Assembly: GCF_000471905.2 (NCBI RefSeq)
Contig: NW_006499677.1
Location: 102,094-166,093 of the forward strand
DNA length: 64,000 bases
Source: Amborella trichopoda
Lineage: Eukaryota > Streptophyta > Magnoliopsida > Amborellales > Amborellaceae
Direction: 5' to 3'
The position numbers and the translations under genes are program-made. The notes under the pieces were generated by a model. That model saw only the letters and a program-made list of their open reading frames with translations, ran no database searches and was not told the DNA's origin. Shown piece by piece: positions 11,243-22,999 of the stretch; within the stretch, counting starts at the first letter, position 1, and every line of letters starts with the position of its first letter.

Positions 11243-11867
11243 GGGGTGTGAATCCCATTTTCACTATTTTCACAAAAAAAAAATTAAGGTAAAAAAGTTT
11301 AATGGTGAGGGAGAGGTTTCTGGCCAGAGCTTCGGTAAACACTCAAGGGATTCCAGCCAAGTTAGCAAAAGTTCGTTAGCAAGTAAGAACTCCGACCGTG
11401 GTTTTGTGATTTCCGGAGAAGGGAAAAAGAGGCGAAAGTGGCAACAATAGGTTTTCCAGGCATTTCGCCAGTCTTTTGGTAGTTTTCTGGGGGGCGTAAG
11501 TGGTTTCCCGATGACTTGGAGGAAAGGTCGTAGAGGGTTTCCGTCTGCAAAAGGGGAGTTTCGGTAAAACTCCCAAGGGTGTAGGAAACGAACGGTCGCT
11601 GAAGGTGGACGGTTGTGGGAAGGCGAACGGTCGCCGTTGGAAATCGTGGGATCATTGAGGAGGCAAAACATCTTAGGCCGAAAATCGAGGAGCCTTGAGA
11701 ACCAAGGAGATGAGAAAAAGAAAGAGTTACCTGGAGGTGAACAGCCGCAGTGACGAACACGGCCGACGCTGACTTTGGATAGCAGCTGACACTGGATTTT
11801 TTAAAAGCACATCCGACGCCGATCCTCAAGAATAGGCAGCTGATGCTGAGAGTTAGAAGCACAGTCG

Positions 11868-12400
11868 GTGCTAGCCTTCAGAAGACACAGCCGGCGTTGG
11901 CCTCAGAAGAGTCAGTCAGCTTTGGGAGTTAGCAACACAGTCGACACTAGCCTTTGGAGGACACCACCGGTGCTGACCTCAGACGACGCTTATCAGTATA
12001 TGGCGGGCGACATAACACGCATGGTGTTGCTCGCATGTGGCAGTGAGTCACATACGTGAATTGTTCTTGCATGGAGATGAGCCATGTGCGACGATGTTCA
12101 CTACGACACTGACTTGGGTGGGCAAAGGGTGGTGACCAGTGGTAAAGCCTGGCTTATGTGCCCGTTGGAAGCCAAGTCCTCCAGCACAACAGTGAAGTCC
12201 ACGTTGTTCTGTGGAAGGGCATCCACTGTGGATAGGGTATGCTCTCCATCATAGGCCAGTTCCTTGCCAGAGAAGTCTTCTTTATATGTTTGATATACTC
12301 GTCAGATGAATTGAAGTTGACTCGGAAATGGTTGGCTTCTTCTTTTAGCATGTAAACATCCACTTTGGTGACACTCGTCAAATGAATTGAAGTCGACTCT
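11868..12400 (+). pseudogene. Antisense ORF block a of family A (A3 copy)
   Basis: On the plus strand, against pol, a block with LLACGSES and later GKAWL aligns with the 132-residue minus-strand frame at 55044-55442 of A5 (MLACGSKS, DGKAWLVVPVGSQ). Between the copies many codons differ only in the third base, as expected if the protein was once selected. I cannot assign a domain. The start is unclear, since it is preceded by the CAGCCGGCGTTG minisatellite. This copy is broken. Confidence 0.45.
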
Positions 12401-12619
12401 CCAAGTGGTTATGCTTCTTCTTCATGAGGTGAGCATTTCTTTGGTGGATTTTCTTCTTCTTCATGAGAAGAGCATTTTTTTAGCCTGTAACCATCCTCTT
12501 ATCCTCAGATGCAAGAGCGACACTGTGGGTTTTGGTTTGTAATTGTCCTCTTATCCTCAGATGCAAGAGTCTTGTAACTTCCCTAATAATGGGCTTTTGA
12601 TTGTAACTTGTAACTCCTT

Positions 12620-14081
12620 TTTAATGCAATAAAAAGAGTTAACATTTGTTTGGACTATCTTGCTTGCTTTTTCTTTATCATCCTCCTAACTTTTTTTTTT
12701 TACTTCTATGCATTGCGTATCTTTCTCTTGGGTTCAAATTTCCCTTTACGTCGACCATGCATAACAATCGGCTTCTTGAGCCCAAAACTAGATCCCCACG
12801 GGCGAATGAGTGGACCTTCACTGACTTGTCAAAATCCCTCTTCATTCTCCCCTGGTTGAGTTCGAGGTTCTGCTGAGCCTCTAACCTCTTTTCGTCTAGT
12901 GCATCCAATTCTTGATACCGGAGTTTGACTCTCTCATCTTTGGTTAGCCATTGATGTACACCGACACGCAATGAAGGGATTTGAATTTCGAGGGGACTGC
13001 TTCAGCCCCATAGACTAGGGAATAAGGTGTGGAATCGGTGGCATTTCTTGTGGTAGTACGGCCCACAAGGCTTTGGGAAGCTTCTTGTGCCAATTCCTCT
13101 CTGTTTTTTATATGGGTTTTTGTAAAATATTGCACATGGTTTTATTACCTCAGCTATATCATTGGCTCAAGGGTAATACATAGTGGAGTACCTCCATTCT
13201 AAGCCGAACTGATTAACCAAGCGATCAATATGATGACTCTTAAACTGCGGACCATTGTCAGCTATAATCCGGTCAGGCACTCTGAACAGATAGATGATAT
13301 GATGTCATACCAAGTTAGCCACTGTTGCTCCCAGAACTTGCTTAAGGGGGACTGCTTCAGCCCACTTAGAGAAACAATCTATTGCAGCTAGAATAAAGAC
13401 ATGCCATTGCCGAAGGAGGGTCAATAAGCCCTATAATGTCCATACCCCATTGTAAGAAGGGCCATGACACCGCTGTAGGATGTAAGGGCTATGGAGGCTA
13501 GTGAACAAGGCTTGAATGGATTTGGCACACTTGACACTTTTTAGAATAGTTTAAGGAATCAGCAACCATCGAGGCCAATAGTACCCCAAACTGCATATGC
13601 GTTCATAGAGCTTGGGACCAGACTGATGCAATCCACAGATTCCTGAGTGTACTTCTTCCAGGACCTTATTTTCTTCTTGTGCATCCACACATCTAAGAAG
13701 ATTGCCGTCAAATGACCATATGAAGAGAGACTCTCCTTCAAGGAGAGTATACTTGGTAGACGTTCGACGCACGCTATTACGCTTGGCACGGTCCTTTAGA
13801 AGTCGACCATGTCTTAGAAAATTAGTGAGGGGCTCTCTCCAATCTTAGACGTGACTGAATTTCTACGCATATTGTGTAAAAAAACTTCGGTTCCCGGTTT
13901 TGAACCTTAGCTCCTTGACTTCATGCCATTTCTTCTTCAGTCTTGATTACTTCTTTAGCTAATGAAGTGCCCCGAATGGATAAGGAGGGCACTCGGGGAA
14001 CATATTTCTCTCATCATCCACGTCTACTTCGGTTCTTAATTCAAAGTGTCTCCATTCTGCCACCCAAACAAGTGTGGGTCC
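12620..14081 (-). pseudogene. pol: A3 integrase region
   Basis: Minus-strand pieces match integrase of family A. From 13790 down to about 13550 is the zinc-binding N-terminal region (EEVHSGICGLHQSGPKLYE, then GYYWP). Core catalytic-domain sequence follows to about 12950 (TPYSLVYGAEAVP). The C-terminal part is at 12971-12678 (RYQELDALDEKRLEAQQNLE). Homologous to A1 23460-24690. Broken in several places. Integrase joins element cDNA to host DNA in the nucleus. Confidence 0.75.
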
Positions 14082-14627
14082 TTATGAGGATAATTCAATT
14101 GTAGCCCCGAGTCTTGCAAGTGCATCAGCCTGCGAGTTTAGCCTCCTCGGGATGTGACTCAAGGATACATCCTCAAACTGGGCCATATACGATTTTGCAG
14201 TATCATGATAAGGCTTGAGAGTGTCTTTTCTCACGTCATAGATCCCTTTAAGCTACCAGATAACCAACTCAGAGTCACCGTAGATCTTGAGCTGCTCCAA
14301 GTCTAGGTCGAAGGCTATCTCCAACCCATTTTAAGGGTCTGATATTATGCCTCGTTATGAGAATAATTCAATTGTAGCCCCGAGTCTTGCAAGTGCGTCA
14401 GCCTGCGAGTTTAGCCTCCTCGGGATGTGACTCAAGGATACATCCTCAAACTAGGCCATATACGATTTTGCAGTATCATGATAAGGCTTGAGAGTGTCTT
14501 TTCTCACGTCATAGATCCCTTTAAGCTACCAGATAACCAACTCAGAGTCACCGTAGATCTTGAGCTGCTCCAAGTCTAGGTCGAAGGCTATCTCCAACCC
14601 ATTTTAAGGGTCTGATATTATGCCTCG
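14082..14627. repeat. Tandem duplication, two 273-bp units
   Basis: Unit 1 is 14082-14354 and unit 2 is 14355-14627, with a few trailing bases of a third start. By eye they differ at about two or three positions, so the event is far younger than the element it sits in. It lies in the aRNase H part of A3. Confidence 0.9.
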
Positions 14628-14757
14628 TTATGAGAACTGGCCTCGACGAGAGATAGAGAAACTGGCAATACTCCTCCTTTCGGGGTTAAGAATACCACTA
14701 CGACGCCTCCACAGTCTGATTGGAAGGCTCCGTCGAAGTACATTTCCAACGTGTGAG
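14628..14757 (-). pseudogene. A3 aRNase H start, abutting the A1 LTR
   Basis: Read on the minus strand this encodes the start of the second (archaeal-type) RNase H, with MYFDGAFQSD and a following VVFLTPKGG, matching MYLDGTF and VVFLTPEGR in A1 (about 23030-23100). Two RNase H domains in a row are typical of the Tat lineage. The adjacent LTR of A1 starts at 14758. Confidence 0.6.
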
Positions 14758-16040
14758 TGTTGGAAGGTATTTTTCATCAACATGGGGCCCCCGCTCAATA
14801 AAGCCTAAGAATAGCCCTGAAATTCCGAAAGTCTCAGAATAGCCCTGGAATCAGCTAATATCTTCAAAAAGCCTCTCAAAAGACTCCTGTCAAGTTTTGT
14901 CTTAGTCTGACATGTCTAAGGCAGTGCAGACTGAGAAACAGTTCCAGCAGGATCGACCTCTAGCACCCTGAAACAGCCACATAACTAGAGCTACATTTTC
15001 TACGTCTCAAATTACTATGAGACTACCACCATTGGATTTGGCAAGGTTGAAAACCCCCAGGGGTCAAATTTCAGCCTAAGCGGACACTTCAAAAAGAAGT
15101 TATAGGCAAAAGAGTGAAACAGGAGAGGCAACACATTATTCCCGTGCGGCCACCTTGTAACTCCACGCCATGGAAAGGACAGTCATAACCAGTGACTTTC
15201 AATATTCATATCTCACCCGTCCCAAGTTGGATTGTGCTCAAATTTGGTGAGCAAGTTCGTCTAGTCAAGACGAGAGATTCGATATGTGGCATGCCCTGTG
15301 ACGACACTCGAGCGCGAAGAAAAGCTAGAGAGAAGGTTCTGATACGTGAAGAAAGTGTAGGAAATTCAGCAGCATTGTGCCTTGCTCGAGTGGCCAGATC
15401 TCGTCACTCGTGAGCCCGATCGTTGCGAGACCAATTCCATTGTGTGTGTATGGTCTCGGGCTATCACTGACCCGAACCCCGTACATGATGAGCGGTCAGA
15501 TTTTGCACACAAAGCCGATGAAGCGACTGTAAATTCCTTCGTCGAAATTCCAGATTTCGGTCAAAATTCCAAAGTTGGAAAATCCTCATTCGATCACGGA
15601 ATCGAGCTGCGTTTGTTTCTTCACGATCGTAACAGCATGCTCAATGTAATTCAGCGAAGAAATCACCAAAAAACATCAAGGAACGAGTACACTATCGATC
15701 CGAAGTTTCAAGATCCATTCAAATTTCAAGTCACGTGATCGTGCACTAAAAACACGATCCATGGCTCGAAGTTGGTATCGAATCGATCGCCATGCTAAGC
15801 CCTGCAAGAAAACAATCATCTTACGACCAACCGGGCATCAGAACGACCCCAGATCAGCCATGTAAGATCACGCAAGTTTTAGGGCAATACATTGACTGTT
15901 TTGGAATTCGACAAATTGTTAAGTAGGGCCAAATCTGTCATTTTGTACCCTATTTTCTAGTTACTTTTAATTAAATTTAACCTTAATTTTCAGCAATTAG
16001 GGTTATTTTGATCATCTACTCATGTTTGGCGTAAATTCTT

Positions 16041-16047
16041 TATATAT
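16041..16047 (+). promoter_or_regulatory. A1 LTR TATA box
   Basis: TATATAT lies in a conserved U3 context (AAATTCT before, ACCAGCATTGTACGCA soon after). The same place in the 25080 LTR reads TATATATA (26380-26387), and in the A5 LTR TATATAAA (60627-60634). This fits the RNA polymerase II promoter of the LTR. Confidence 0.6.
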
Positions 16048-16277
16048 GTACCAGCATTGTACGCACTAGAGGACTCAACCTTTTGCAAAAGAGAGAATTT
16101 TTACTTAATACAACTTTATCTTTCTTCTCATGGTTGGGTCACATTTGAGCGAGAGAGTGAGGTGAGAGAAAATTTTGACCGGTACCCCTAGGTTTGAGGT
16201 AAATATTTTCTCTCTTCTTCTCTCTCCCTTCTTTCCTCTCTTCCCCTTCCTTCCCTGTTTGAGTTCCTCGCAGGGAT

Positions 16278-16306
16278 CATGCACGATAGTGGCAGTGTCG
16301 TGCATG
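16278..16306. repeat. Perfect 9-bp inverted repeat in A1 LTR leader
   Basis: CATGCACGA (16278-16286) and TCGTGCATG (16298-16306) flank an 11-base loop, downstream of the LTR TATA box and CT tract. The A2 LTR keeps CATGCACG/CGTGCATG at 26651-26678. Confidence 0.8.
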
Positions 16307-17494
16307 CCTCCCCTGAGGTTACACAGGTCACGCAGGGCGATGGCAGTGTCATGCGCGAGCGTCCTTCTCCTTCTTTTCTTCAATCTCTTTCTTTTAGTGG
16401 GCTTGTAGACGGTGTTGTCCATCGTCGTCTACAGACGTAGCATGGATGTATTAGTGAAGAACTCAAACGTCGAAAACCATTACCGCTCGTAGGGGTCCTT
16501 GCCTAATACGTGTTTATAGCAGACGACGATACCCATCACTGCCCGCTATAGGCCTCGGCAATGTTTACCGCCATCCGCATGCTTCCTTTGCATGATTAGC
16601 GTTCATCGCTGTCCTTCCTGTGTCCCACGCCTATCGCCGTGCGCCTCTTGAGGATTGCCGCAATGCGCTTCAAGAATGACCATCACCGCGTGCTTCATCA
16701 AAGACTCTCGCTGCCCGGGTGGGGGCATGTTATCTTCTTAAGTTGCCAATCGGTGATACCTAGCACCGTCTGCAGTTCATTTCTCACTCTCTATCCATGA
16801 GCAGTAGCGTCGAATGCAGCCCAAGGGCTATGATGCTGCTACTCCATGATCGTGACTGGTGACGCCTAGCACCATCGGGTCCTCATCTCTTTGCCGTCTC
16901 TTGTCTTCTTTTCACTCTCTTTTCTCTTTTCACTTGATTGAGGGTAGACATAGCCAAGCACTGCCATATCGATCTCGGTTTTGAGTAGTATTGTCGCCGT
17001 ATTGGTCTTGAGGACCATGCCCGTCTTACTACCACTTCGAGTCGATAACTTCTCGGCTGTCATGCTAGTCTCGCCTCTTCGTCAAGTTTTCTTCCCTTTT
17101 CTGTCTTTATTTAAACAGTATGCTTCATCACCCTCTCGCATAAACGTACATTGCTCTAAGACAAGAGTGGGTCTCTTTGACCCACCTATCATACAAATTA
17201 ACCATAGAAGTGCTGTACAAAAAATAAGAGGATTGCAGGTCAAGGGTGGCGATTTTGAACCAGCTAAAGCAATTGGGGGGCTTTCTTCACGATCTAAGAG
17301 GGCGCCCATGCGAGCCAGCCCTAGTAAGTCTCGAACCGACCTTCAATTCCTCTGTCATCGGTTGCTATTTCTGCTCTTACTCTCGATCAAGGTTCTCAGG
17401 GAGCAATCTCAAATCCTGGGTTCGCCAGAAACCCGAGATACGTGCTGCTAGATCATCCAGATTTGGAAGGCGAGATCGAGGCACTTAACCAGCT

Positions 17495-17512
17495 TGGCGA
17501 CTCCATTGAGGA
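17495..17512 (+). other. Primer-binding site of A1
   Basis: TGGCGACTCCATTGAGGA starts three bases after the LTR end. A2 has TGGCGACTCCACTGGGGA at 27730-27747 and A5 a diverged form from 47359. Position and the TGG start are as expected for pairing with a tRNA 3' end. Ogre/Tat elements are reported to use tRNA-Arg; I could not verify the match here. Confidence 0.7.
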
Positions 17513-18740
17513 CTTACTCCCTCTTAGTCGGCTCGCTCTTGTTTGACTGGTATCCTCTTTTACTTTCTGCATTAATTTCTATTGCACCTGAGTTGTTCAA
17601 CCCATTCATCCAAGTCAGGGACTCCCTTATCCTAGCACTCGAGACAGTCCTAGGGAAGCGAACTACTCAAGCTTCCTTCCCTACTCTCCTCCTGAGTCAG
17701 GATCAGTGTGAGAGGGGAATTAAAAGTCCCTGCCTCCCCTCTGCCTCTCCCTGGTGGACCCTCCACTAAGGCCTCTTGCATCGGTGGCACATCTGTCACC
17801 ACACATAGTACACACCCAGCTATCAGCAAGTCTCTTGCTGGTCATATTTCTGAGGCACGCCGGAAGGCTTCCCCCATCACTATCATAAAAGGCAAGCAAG
17901 TTGTCGTTGCTCCTGAGTTTCGTTGAAAGGCAACCCCTTATGCTCCTTCATCACCCCAAACATCCACACTAAGAGCGTCGACACATAGGGGTGAGGTCTT
18001 GATATCTTCACCCCTCGCACACATCCAAGGGCTCATAGTCCATCCTCTAAAGCCGCACCTCGGAGCAACCCTCACGTTGCTTTGAGCTCATATTCAGAGC
18101 TATGCCTTCTCGGGCCAAACCCTACATGTGCCATGCATTTGCTTTGCACAGCCCGGGGCAGCGCTAGCTCTACGCCACCTCGAGCACATGAGGGTCGACC
18201 ACTCCATCCTCGCTCATAACACACACAGCTTCACTCTGTGAGAGATGGGCTTCTGCCTCACCCCTTAGAAACACAAACTCGTGGGTCCCGACCTCCTCAG
18301 GTCGAACCCATTGACCAAGCCTGGGTCGACCCCCAAGTCACTTGGATGACCAACTCTAAAGGTGCACAAGCATCATCTTGGCAGGTTTCTTTCCGACCTC
18401 AATTACGATGGAGTTGTGAGCCAGCTCCATCCTTTGTCACTCTCAAAGTCCAGAGCCTGGCTGAGTCCAAGAATATTGCTGTGTCGTCACTACTCAGAAA
18501 CCACGGTCCCAAAAACGTCAAGAACAGGTATCCACAAGATCGGCATACAAGGCTCGAGTCCAGTCGGGGCAAGTTTAACCCCTCCTAACTGACTTGCCAC
18601 GCACCACTCACTGACCTCGGCAGTCCATTGACCTGCCAGGCTCTGACCCTCTAGAAGAGACGGTAAGTGTCATGGTGATCAATGACCCGGACGATGATTA
18701 AGAGGAGCAAATGAACAAGTTCGAGGAAATGATGTAAGCC
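17513..18740 (+). pseudogene. A1 leader and gag N-terminal region
   Basis: Pro-, Ser- and Thr-rich frames here match 27748-29350 in A2 and the frame at 47461-48159 in A5 (shared KGK(Q/K)V near ITP or SVKG words, and recurrent STPH/HP-type segments). The function is unknown. It may be the variable N-terminal part of gag or a separate leader frame. Broken. Confidence 0.45.
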
Positions 18741-19995
18741 ATACTTGAAAAGTTGAAACTCCTAGAGCCCTCCAGGTTCCCTTCTTCGACCGATTCCCCG
18801 ACTGGTGAGGACACAGTTCCTAGGAAAAGTCCTCCATCAGCCTCCCAAGACAGTTCTACCTCCAGTGGGGTCTCCCAAACCGACATAGATGTTATGGTGG
18901 CCCATAGCCTCAAGAACAAGGTCCCAGGCATGCAGGAGATGCCGCTCTATCAAAAGTCGTACCCTTCGTACATAGACCAAGTACCCTTTCCTCCGAACTA
19001 TCAGAAGGGGAAGCTCCCCTTGTTCAACGGTACAACGTTTCTGAACCAGCATACTGCTCACTTTCGGGCGGCCTGTCTGGAGACAAAAACTGATGGACGA
19101 CTCCTCCTCAGCCAGTTCATCGAAACTCTTGAAGAGACAGCCTTCCAGTGGTATGCTCATCGTCTCCCAACTCGGTACACACACGGCAAAAGATGGGGCA
19201 GTTGTTCTACCAACGCTTCTACAAAGTCCAAAGGAATGTGGAGACCATAAAACTCCTCACCTTGATGCAAGACCTTGGTGAGCTGGTCGACAAGTTCATC
19301 ACTCTTTTGAGAGAGTTGGCAACCTTCCATGCCACTCCTAGGACCGAGAAGGAAGTGGTCTAGACCTGCATATAGAACATACTTCCTGAGATCTCTCTTC
19401 ATGTCGAGGCATCCAATACACCCTCCATGTCAGAGCTCATCTCTAAGGCAGTTCGTATTGAGGGATTATTCGAGCATCATGGCAACCCTCGTCTACAACC
19501 TGCCATCTCAAACTCTCGCTCCAAGGCAGTAATTAGTGTGGCCGTCACCGTGGCTGACATCAAAGGTGTGGTTCCTCAAACCCTGGACCTTTCCAAGGCA
19601 TAGGCGTCTCCGATCGGGGGCAAGCAGCAGTCTTACAACAGCGTCCCTCCTCTTAAAAATTCTAGGCAAAACGACTACTGAGCCCAGCATCAGAATAAGG
19701 TTTAACCCTTCAACATAGAGTGGATGCCTGCACTACTTTGGCTGCGGCTAGAACAGAACATGAAACAATTGCAAGAGGGCAATACTGCGGAGTCGGCTGG
19801 GTAAGAGGCAAATGAGAAGTACTACACCTATCACAAGAGGGTATGCCACCCCACTTACGACTGCTATAAGCTCAGCGACACTATCGAAGCCCTTATCAAC
19901 AAGGATCAGATAAAGATTGAAGAGTTGAAGAAAGCATTCAGGGCAACTGAGGTCTCTCACATAGTCATGATCCATGAGGACGATGGGGCACTCGC
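18741..19995 (+). pseudogene. gag: A1 gag
   Basis: The core capsid region carries YPSYIDQVPFP, KLPLFNGTT, HFRAACLE and AFQWYAHRLP (18753-19250), the usual Tat gag pattern (F-x-G, then L-x-x-F, then WY). Near 19820-19910 a Cys/His segment (YHKRVCHPTYDCYKL) resembles the gag C-terminal zinc-binding part of Tat elements. Gag would form the cytoplasmic virus-like particle. Broken. Confidence 0.75.
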
Positions 19996-20520
19996 TATTC
20001 TTTGTGCATTTTTCTCCATAATGCTTGAAGAAGGGATAGTCACTCCAAGTCGGCAAGGCAGCCCAAGTTCCTATCTCTAGGAACCAAGAACCTCTAGTAC
20101 GCGTATCACCACATACGAGGCCAGGACGTCAGCGAATGCATTGGCTTCCACAAGCTCTTGGTGGAGAAGATGCATAGGTGCCAGGAAGTTCAGAGCATAC
20201 CAGAAGGACACCCTCAAGTCCTCTTCCGCATGAGCACGAAGACCTCTTGACGCAAGCCCAAGGAAGCGCTGAGTTAGACCCTCTGTAGGCCCTCTTCAAG
20301 GCAATGCTCCAAAAAGGCCTTGTCATTCCCAAGCTTGCCAGGCAGCCGAGTCGTCTTGCTCAGGGTACAAAAAAACTTTGGTGCCCATATCACCAAGTAT
20401 GAGGCCACGAACTCAACGAATGCTCCGGTTTCAAAGCTATAGTCGTAGAGAAAGTCCGGTAAGGCCACATCATTTGTGCGGTTCTCTTGGAATGCGTCCA
20501 GGATGTCGCTCCCATTTCGA
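19950..20520 (+). repeat. Diverged internal duplication after gag (A1)
   Basis: The sequence about 19985-20170 (beginning near FFSIMLEEG, then a run encoding roughly TYEARTSANAL) recurs in diverged form at about 20285-20460, with similar words (AMLQKGLVIPKL, KYEATNSTNA). A2 shows the same doubled arrangement (30640-30835 and 30920-31125). Only one unit is clear in A5 (about 49915-50090). I recognise no catalytic motif. Confidence 0.5.
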
Positions 20521-20996
20521 AAGAAGCCACACTAACAGCCCCTCCTGAGTATACACTCGACCCTTCAAAGCCTTCGACCTCTCAGCCTTGGAAAGTCTAC
20601 CATGGGCGGAGAAGGCTCAAATCCTTGAAACTTGAGGCAGTCTAGCAAGCTAAGGCTACTCACCAGCCTGATAAGGTGGTCTAGACATCCCCTCAAGGAT
20701 CCCGAAGGCGACGGTGGGCACGTAGGTCGGTCCATTGAAGGAATAGTCCTCCTCAGCCACCAGTCAAGGAAGAATTCCTCAGGCCCCTTCGTCCACTATT
20801 GACCTTGCAAGAATTTATCTCAGGCACAACTCGCCTCGCCCTTTCATCCAATCAGGCAAACATCCCCAAGTCACCAACAGCTCGGGATTCCCTCACTATG
20901 GGTGATGACGCTAAAAGCATCAAACCCGGTGCAACACTTAAAATATCCCCGGTGCATGTCCAATTTCAACGACGATGTAAAAAGCTGCCTTGAATG

Positions 20997-21040
20997 TTCT
21001 AACTCTTCTTCTCCTCCCTCCTCTTCTATTTTCTCCACAG
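20997..21040 (+). promoter_or_regulatory. 3' splice-site module ahead of RT (A1)
   Basis: TTCTAAC (20997-21003, a good plant branch-point match) is followed by an unbroken CT-rich tract and CCACAG ending at 21040. A2 (31652-31695) and A5 (50658-50719) keep the same three parts at the same place, between gag and RT. Ogre elements are known to splice an intron upstream of RT, and this fits that habit. The donor site was not identified. Confidence 0.55.
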
Positions 21041-21503
21041 GTGCATCTCGATGGTGCTCAGACTTCGATACTCTAAACAGAGAATTTGGCGACACCAGCC
21101 TCACCTAGCCATAGTAAGATTGCCTCAAAGGGATGCTGGCCCAGGCTGTTGGATTCTTGACAGCTGCTAACCCCTTGTCAACCTGACCAAAAATCAAGTT
21201 ATCTTACCCACTCCCACAAGGCTTGCCACATGATTCAGGTGCATGAAGCATCACCTAGCTTGGGGCAAGCACCAAGTGATCCCAGTCACAAGGTCATGGA
21301 CTCCCCCGTTTGAAGTTGACCCTTTCATTGCCTGGACTAGCCAGAGACCAGTACTCTCCCTCACTGTGCCCCTCCTAGAAGCCGAGATGTCCGAATCATG
21401 GGCTTCTACAGTCGAGGTCAATGAAAATCCTAGAGAGTCTCTTGACGAGGAAGTCCAGGAAGCTCTAAAAGAGAGGGAAGAAGGTAGTTAGGTCACGGCT
21501 GAT

Positions 21504-22433
21504 GTGCTCGAAGAGATCAACCTAGGGGATGAGGCCGACTTAAGGCTGACTTTTATCTCTGTAAAAATGTCCCCAGAGGAGAAAGAAATTTATATCTCCC
21601 TCCTCCAAGAAAATCGGGACGTCTTTTCATGGCACTATCATGAGATGCCCTGTCTAGACCCTCAGATTGATGTCCATCGCCTTGGTATTGATCCAACCAT
21701 CAAACGCATGAAGCAGAAATCAATAAGGTTTAGACCCGACCTCTTGATGCTGATCGATGCTGTGGTGATCAAGCTCAGGCAAGCAGGATTCATACGTGAA
21801 GTCCAATATGCAAAATGGCTAGCAAATGTTTTCCCAGTCAAGAAGAAGAATGGCCAAATTAGGGTCTATATTGACTTCCGCTTGTTGAACACTGCCTGCC
21901 CCAAGAATGACTTCCCCCTCCCGTTCACCGAGATGTTGATCGACTCCATAGCTCATCGCTAAATCTTCTGCTTTATGGATGGGTATTCTGGTTATAATCA
22001 AATCAGGATTGCACCAGAAGATGAGGAGGCCACTGTGTTCTTGACCCCAAGAGGCATCTTTTGCTACATTGTGATTCTTTTCAGGTTAAAGAATGCTGGT
22101 GCTAAATACTAGCGGACCATGATGACCATCTTCAAGGACATGATCCACAAGGAGGTCAAGTGCTATGTGGATGACCTGGTGGTGCAATCTGAAACAAAGG
22201 ACGCCCACATACAAGGACTCAAAAATGTATTTGAACGACTGCAGCATCACCAACTCAAGATGAACCCCTTGAAATGCGCTTTCAGCATACGCTCAGGAAA
22301 GTTCTTAGGGTTCATCATGAGGTACCGAGGACTTGAGATCAAGCAGGTCAAAATCAAGGCAATTCAAGACATGCCACCGCCTGGAACCCTGCATGAACTG
22401 CAGTCTCTTCAAGGACAGCACGCCTACAGTTGA
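21504..22433 (+). pseudogene. pol: A1 reverse transcriptase
   Basis: Tat-type RT. The connector DVFSWHYHEMPCLDPQ and RFRPDL precede the fingers (KWLANVFPVKKKNGQIRV). The palm motif CYVDDLVV carries the catalytic YVDD (about 22160-22185), and LKMNPLKCAF and GKFLGFIM follow. It is most similar to A2 32160-33120 and A5 51360-52350. RT copies element RNA into cDNA. Broken. Confidence 0.85.
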
Positions 22434-22542
22434 AGGTTCATCTCGAACCTTCAGGCCCTTTTAACATCTCTTAAAGAAAGACACTCCCTTCATATGAGAT
22501 GAGGTGTGCCAAGCTGCACTCGATGACATTTAGCAATACTTA

Positions 22543-22990
22543 TTGAATCCTCCAGTTCTCTCTGCACTAGTGTTGGGAATGGCTCTCATCCTGTACATGA
22601 TCGCTCTTGATGAGTCACTCGAGGCATTCCTAGTGCTGAACAATGATGGAGGGAAAGAGACAACACTTTACTATCTCAGCCACAGAATGCAAGGGGCCAA
22701 GAAGAATTACTCTTCCATCAAGAAGATGTTCCTAGCCTTGATCTTTACGGTACAGAAGCTCTGCCATTACTTGCTCGGTCACAAGGTTAAGTTAATCTCC
22801 AAGGCGGACCCGATCAGGATCCTTATGACCCAGCCATGCTTGTCAGGACGTTTGGCCAAGTGGACATTATTGCTGATGGAGTTTGACATCACGTATGTAC
22901 CACAGAAGGCCGTCAAAGGTCAAGCCCAAGCAGACTTTCTTGCAGCTCACCCACTTCCTTCAGAATCTCCCCTGTCGAGCGACCTCCTAG
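22543..22990 (+). pseudogene. pol: A1 RNase H (first)
   Basis: The frame carries LDESLEAFLVLN, YYLSHRMQGAKKNYSSIKK, VQKLCHYLLGHKV and the tail QAQADFLAAHP, the usual Tat/Ty3 RNase H fused after RT. It would degrade the RNA strand of the RNA:DNA hybrid. Followed directly by a second RNase H. Confidence 0.8.
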
Positions 22991-22999
22991 ATGACGAAG

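Larger units (their letters stand above)
5079..14757 (-). mobile_element. A3: Tat-lineage retrotransposon, 3' part, long-3' subfamily
   Basis: Read on the minus strand, A3 consists of an aRNase H piece, integrase, a 4.5 kb 3' region rich in minisatellites and antisense ORF blocks, and a 3' LTR (8167 to 5079). It is the mirror image of the last 10 kb of A5 (about 52850-62690, plus strand). Its higher-coordinate end at 14757 abuts the start of the A1 LTR, inside the aRNase H region. The gag, RT and 5' LTR parts are not present. It is broken, with several disruptions in pol. Divergence from A5 looks like 20-25% by eye, which suggests an old insertion (inference). Confidence 0.75.
14758..17491 (+). 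repeat. A1 5' LTR (about 2.7 kb)
   Basis: Starts TGTTGGAAGGTATTTTTCAT, as the LTR at 25080 does, and ends CTTAACCA just before the primer-binding site. The end is confirmed by four other copies (5079, 27726, 42419, 47355). It contains a TATA box at about 16041-16047, a CT-rich tract (16200-16260), a 9-bp inverted repeat (16278-16306) and a diverged U5 with many CpG-containing words. Confidence 0.85.

Noticed and set aside
11270-11862. Overlapping minus-strand frames of 133 and 166 residues
   Set aside because: Three overlapping frames with Ser/Pro/Leu bias, not seen in A5. The antisense unit on the other strand explains the region better.
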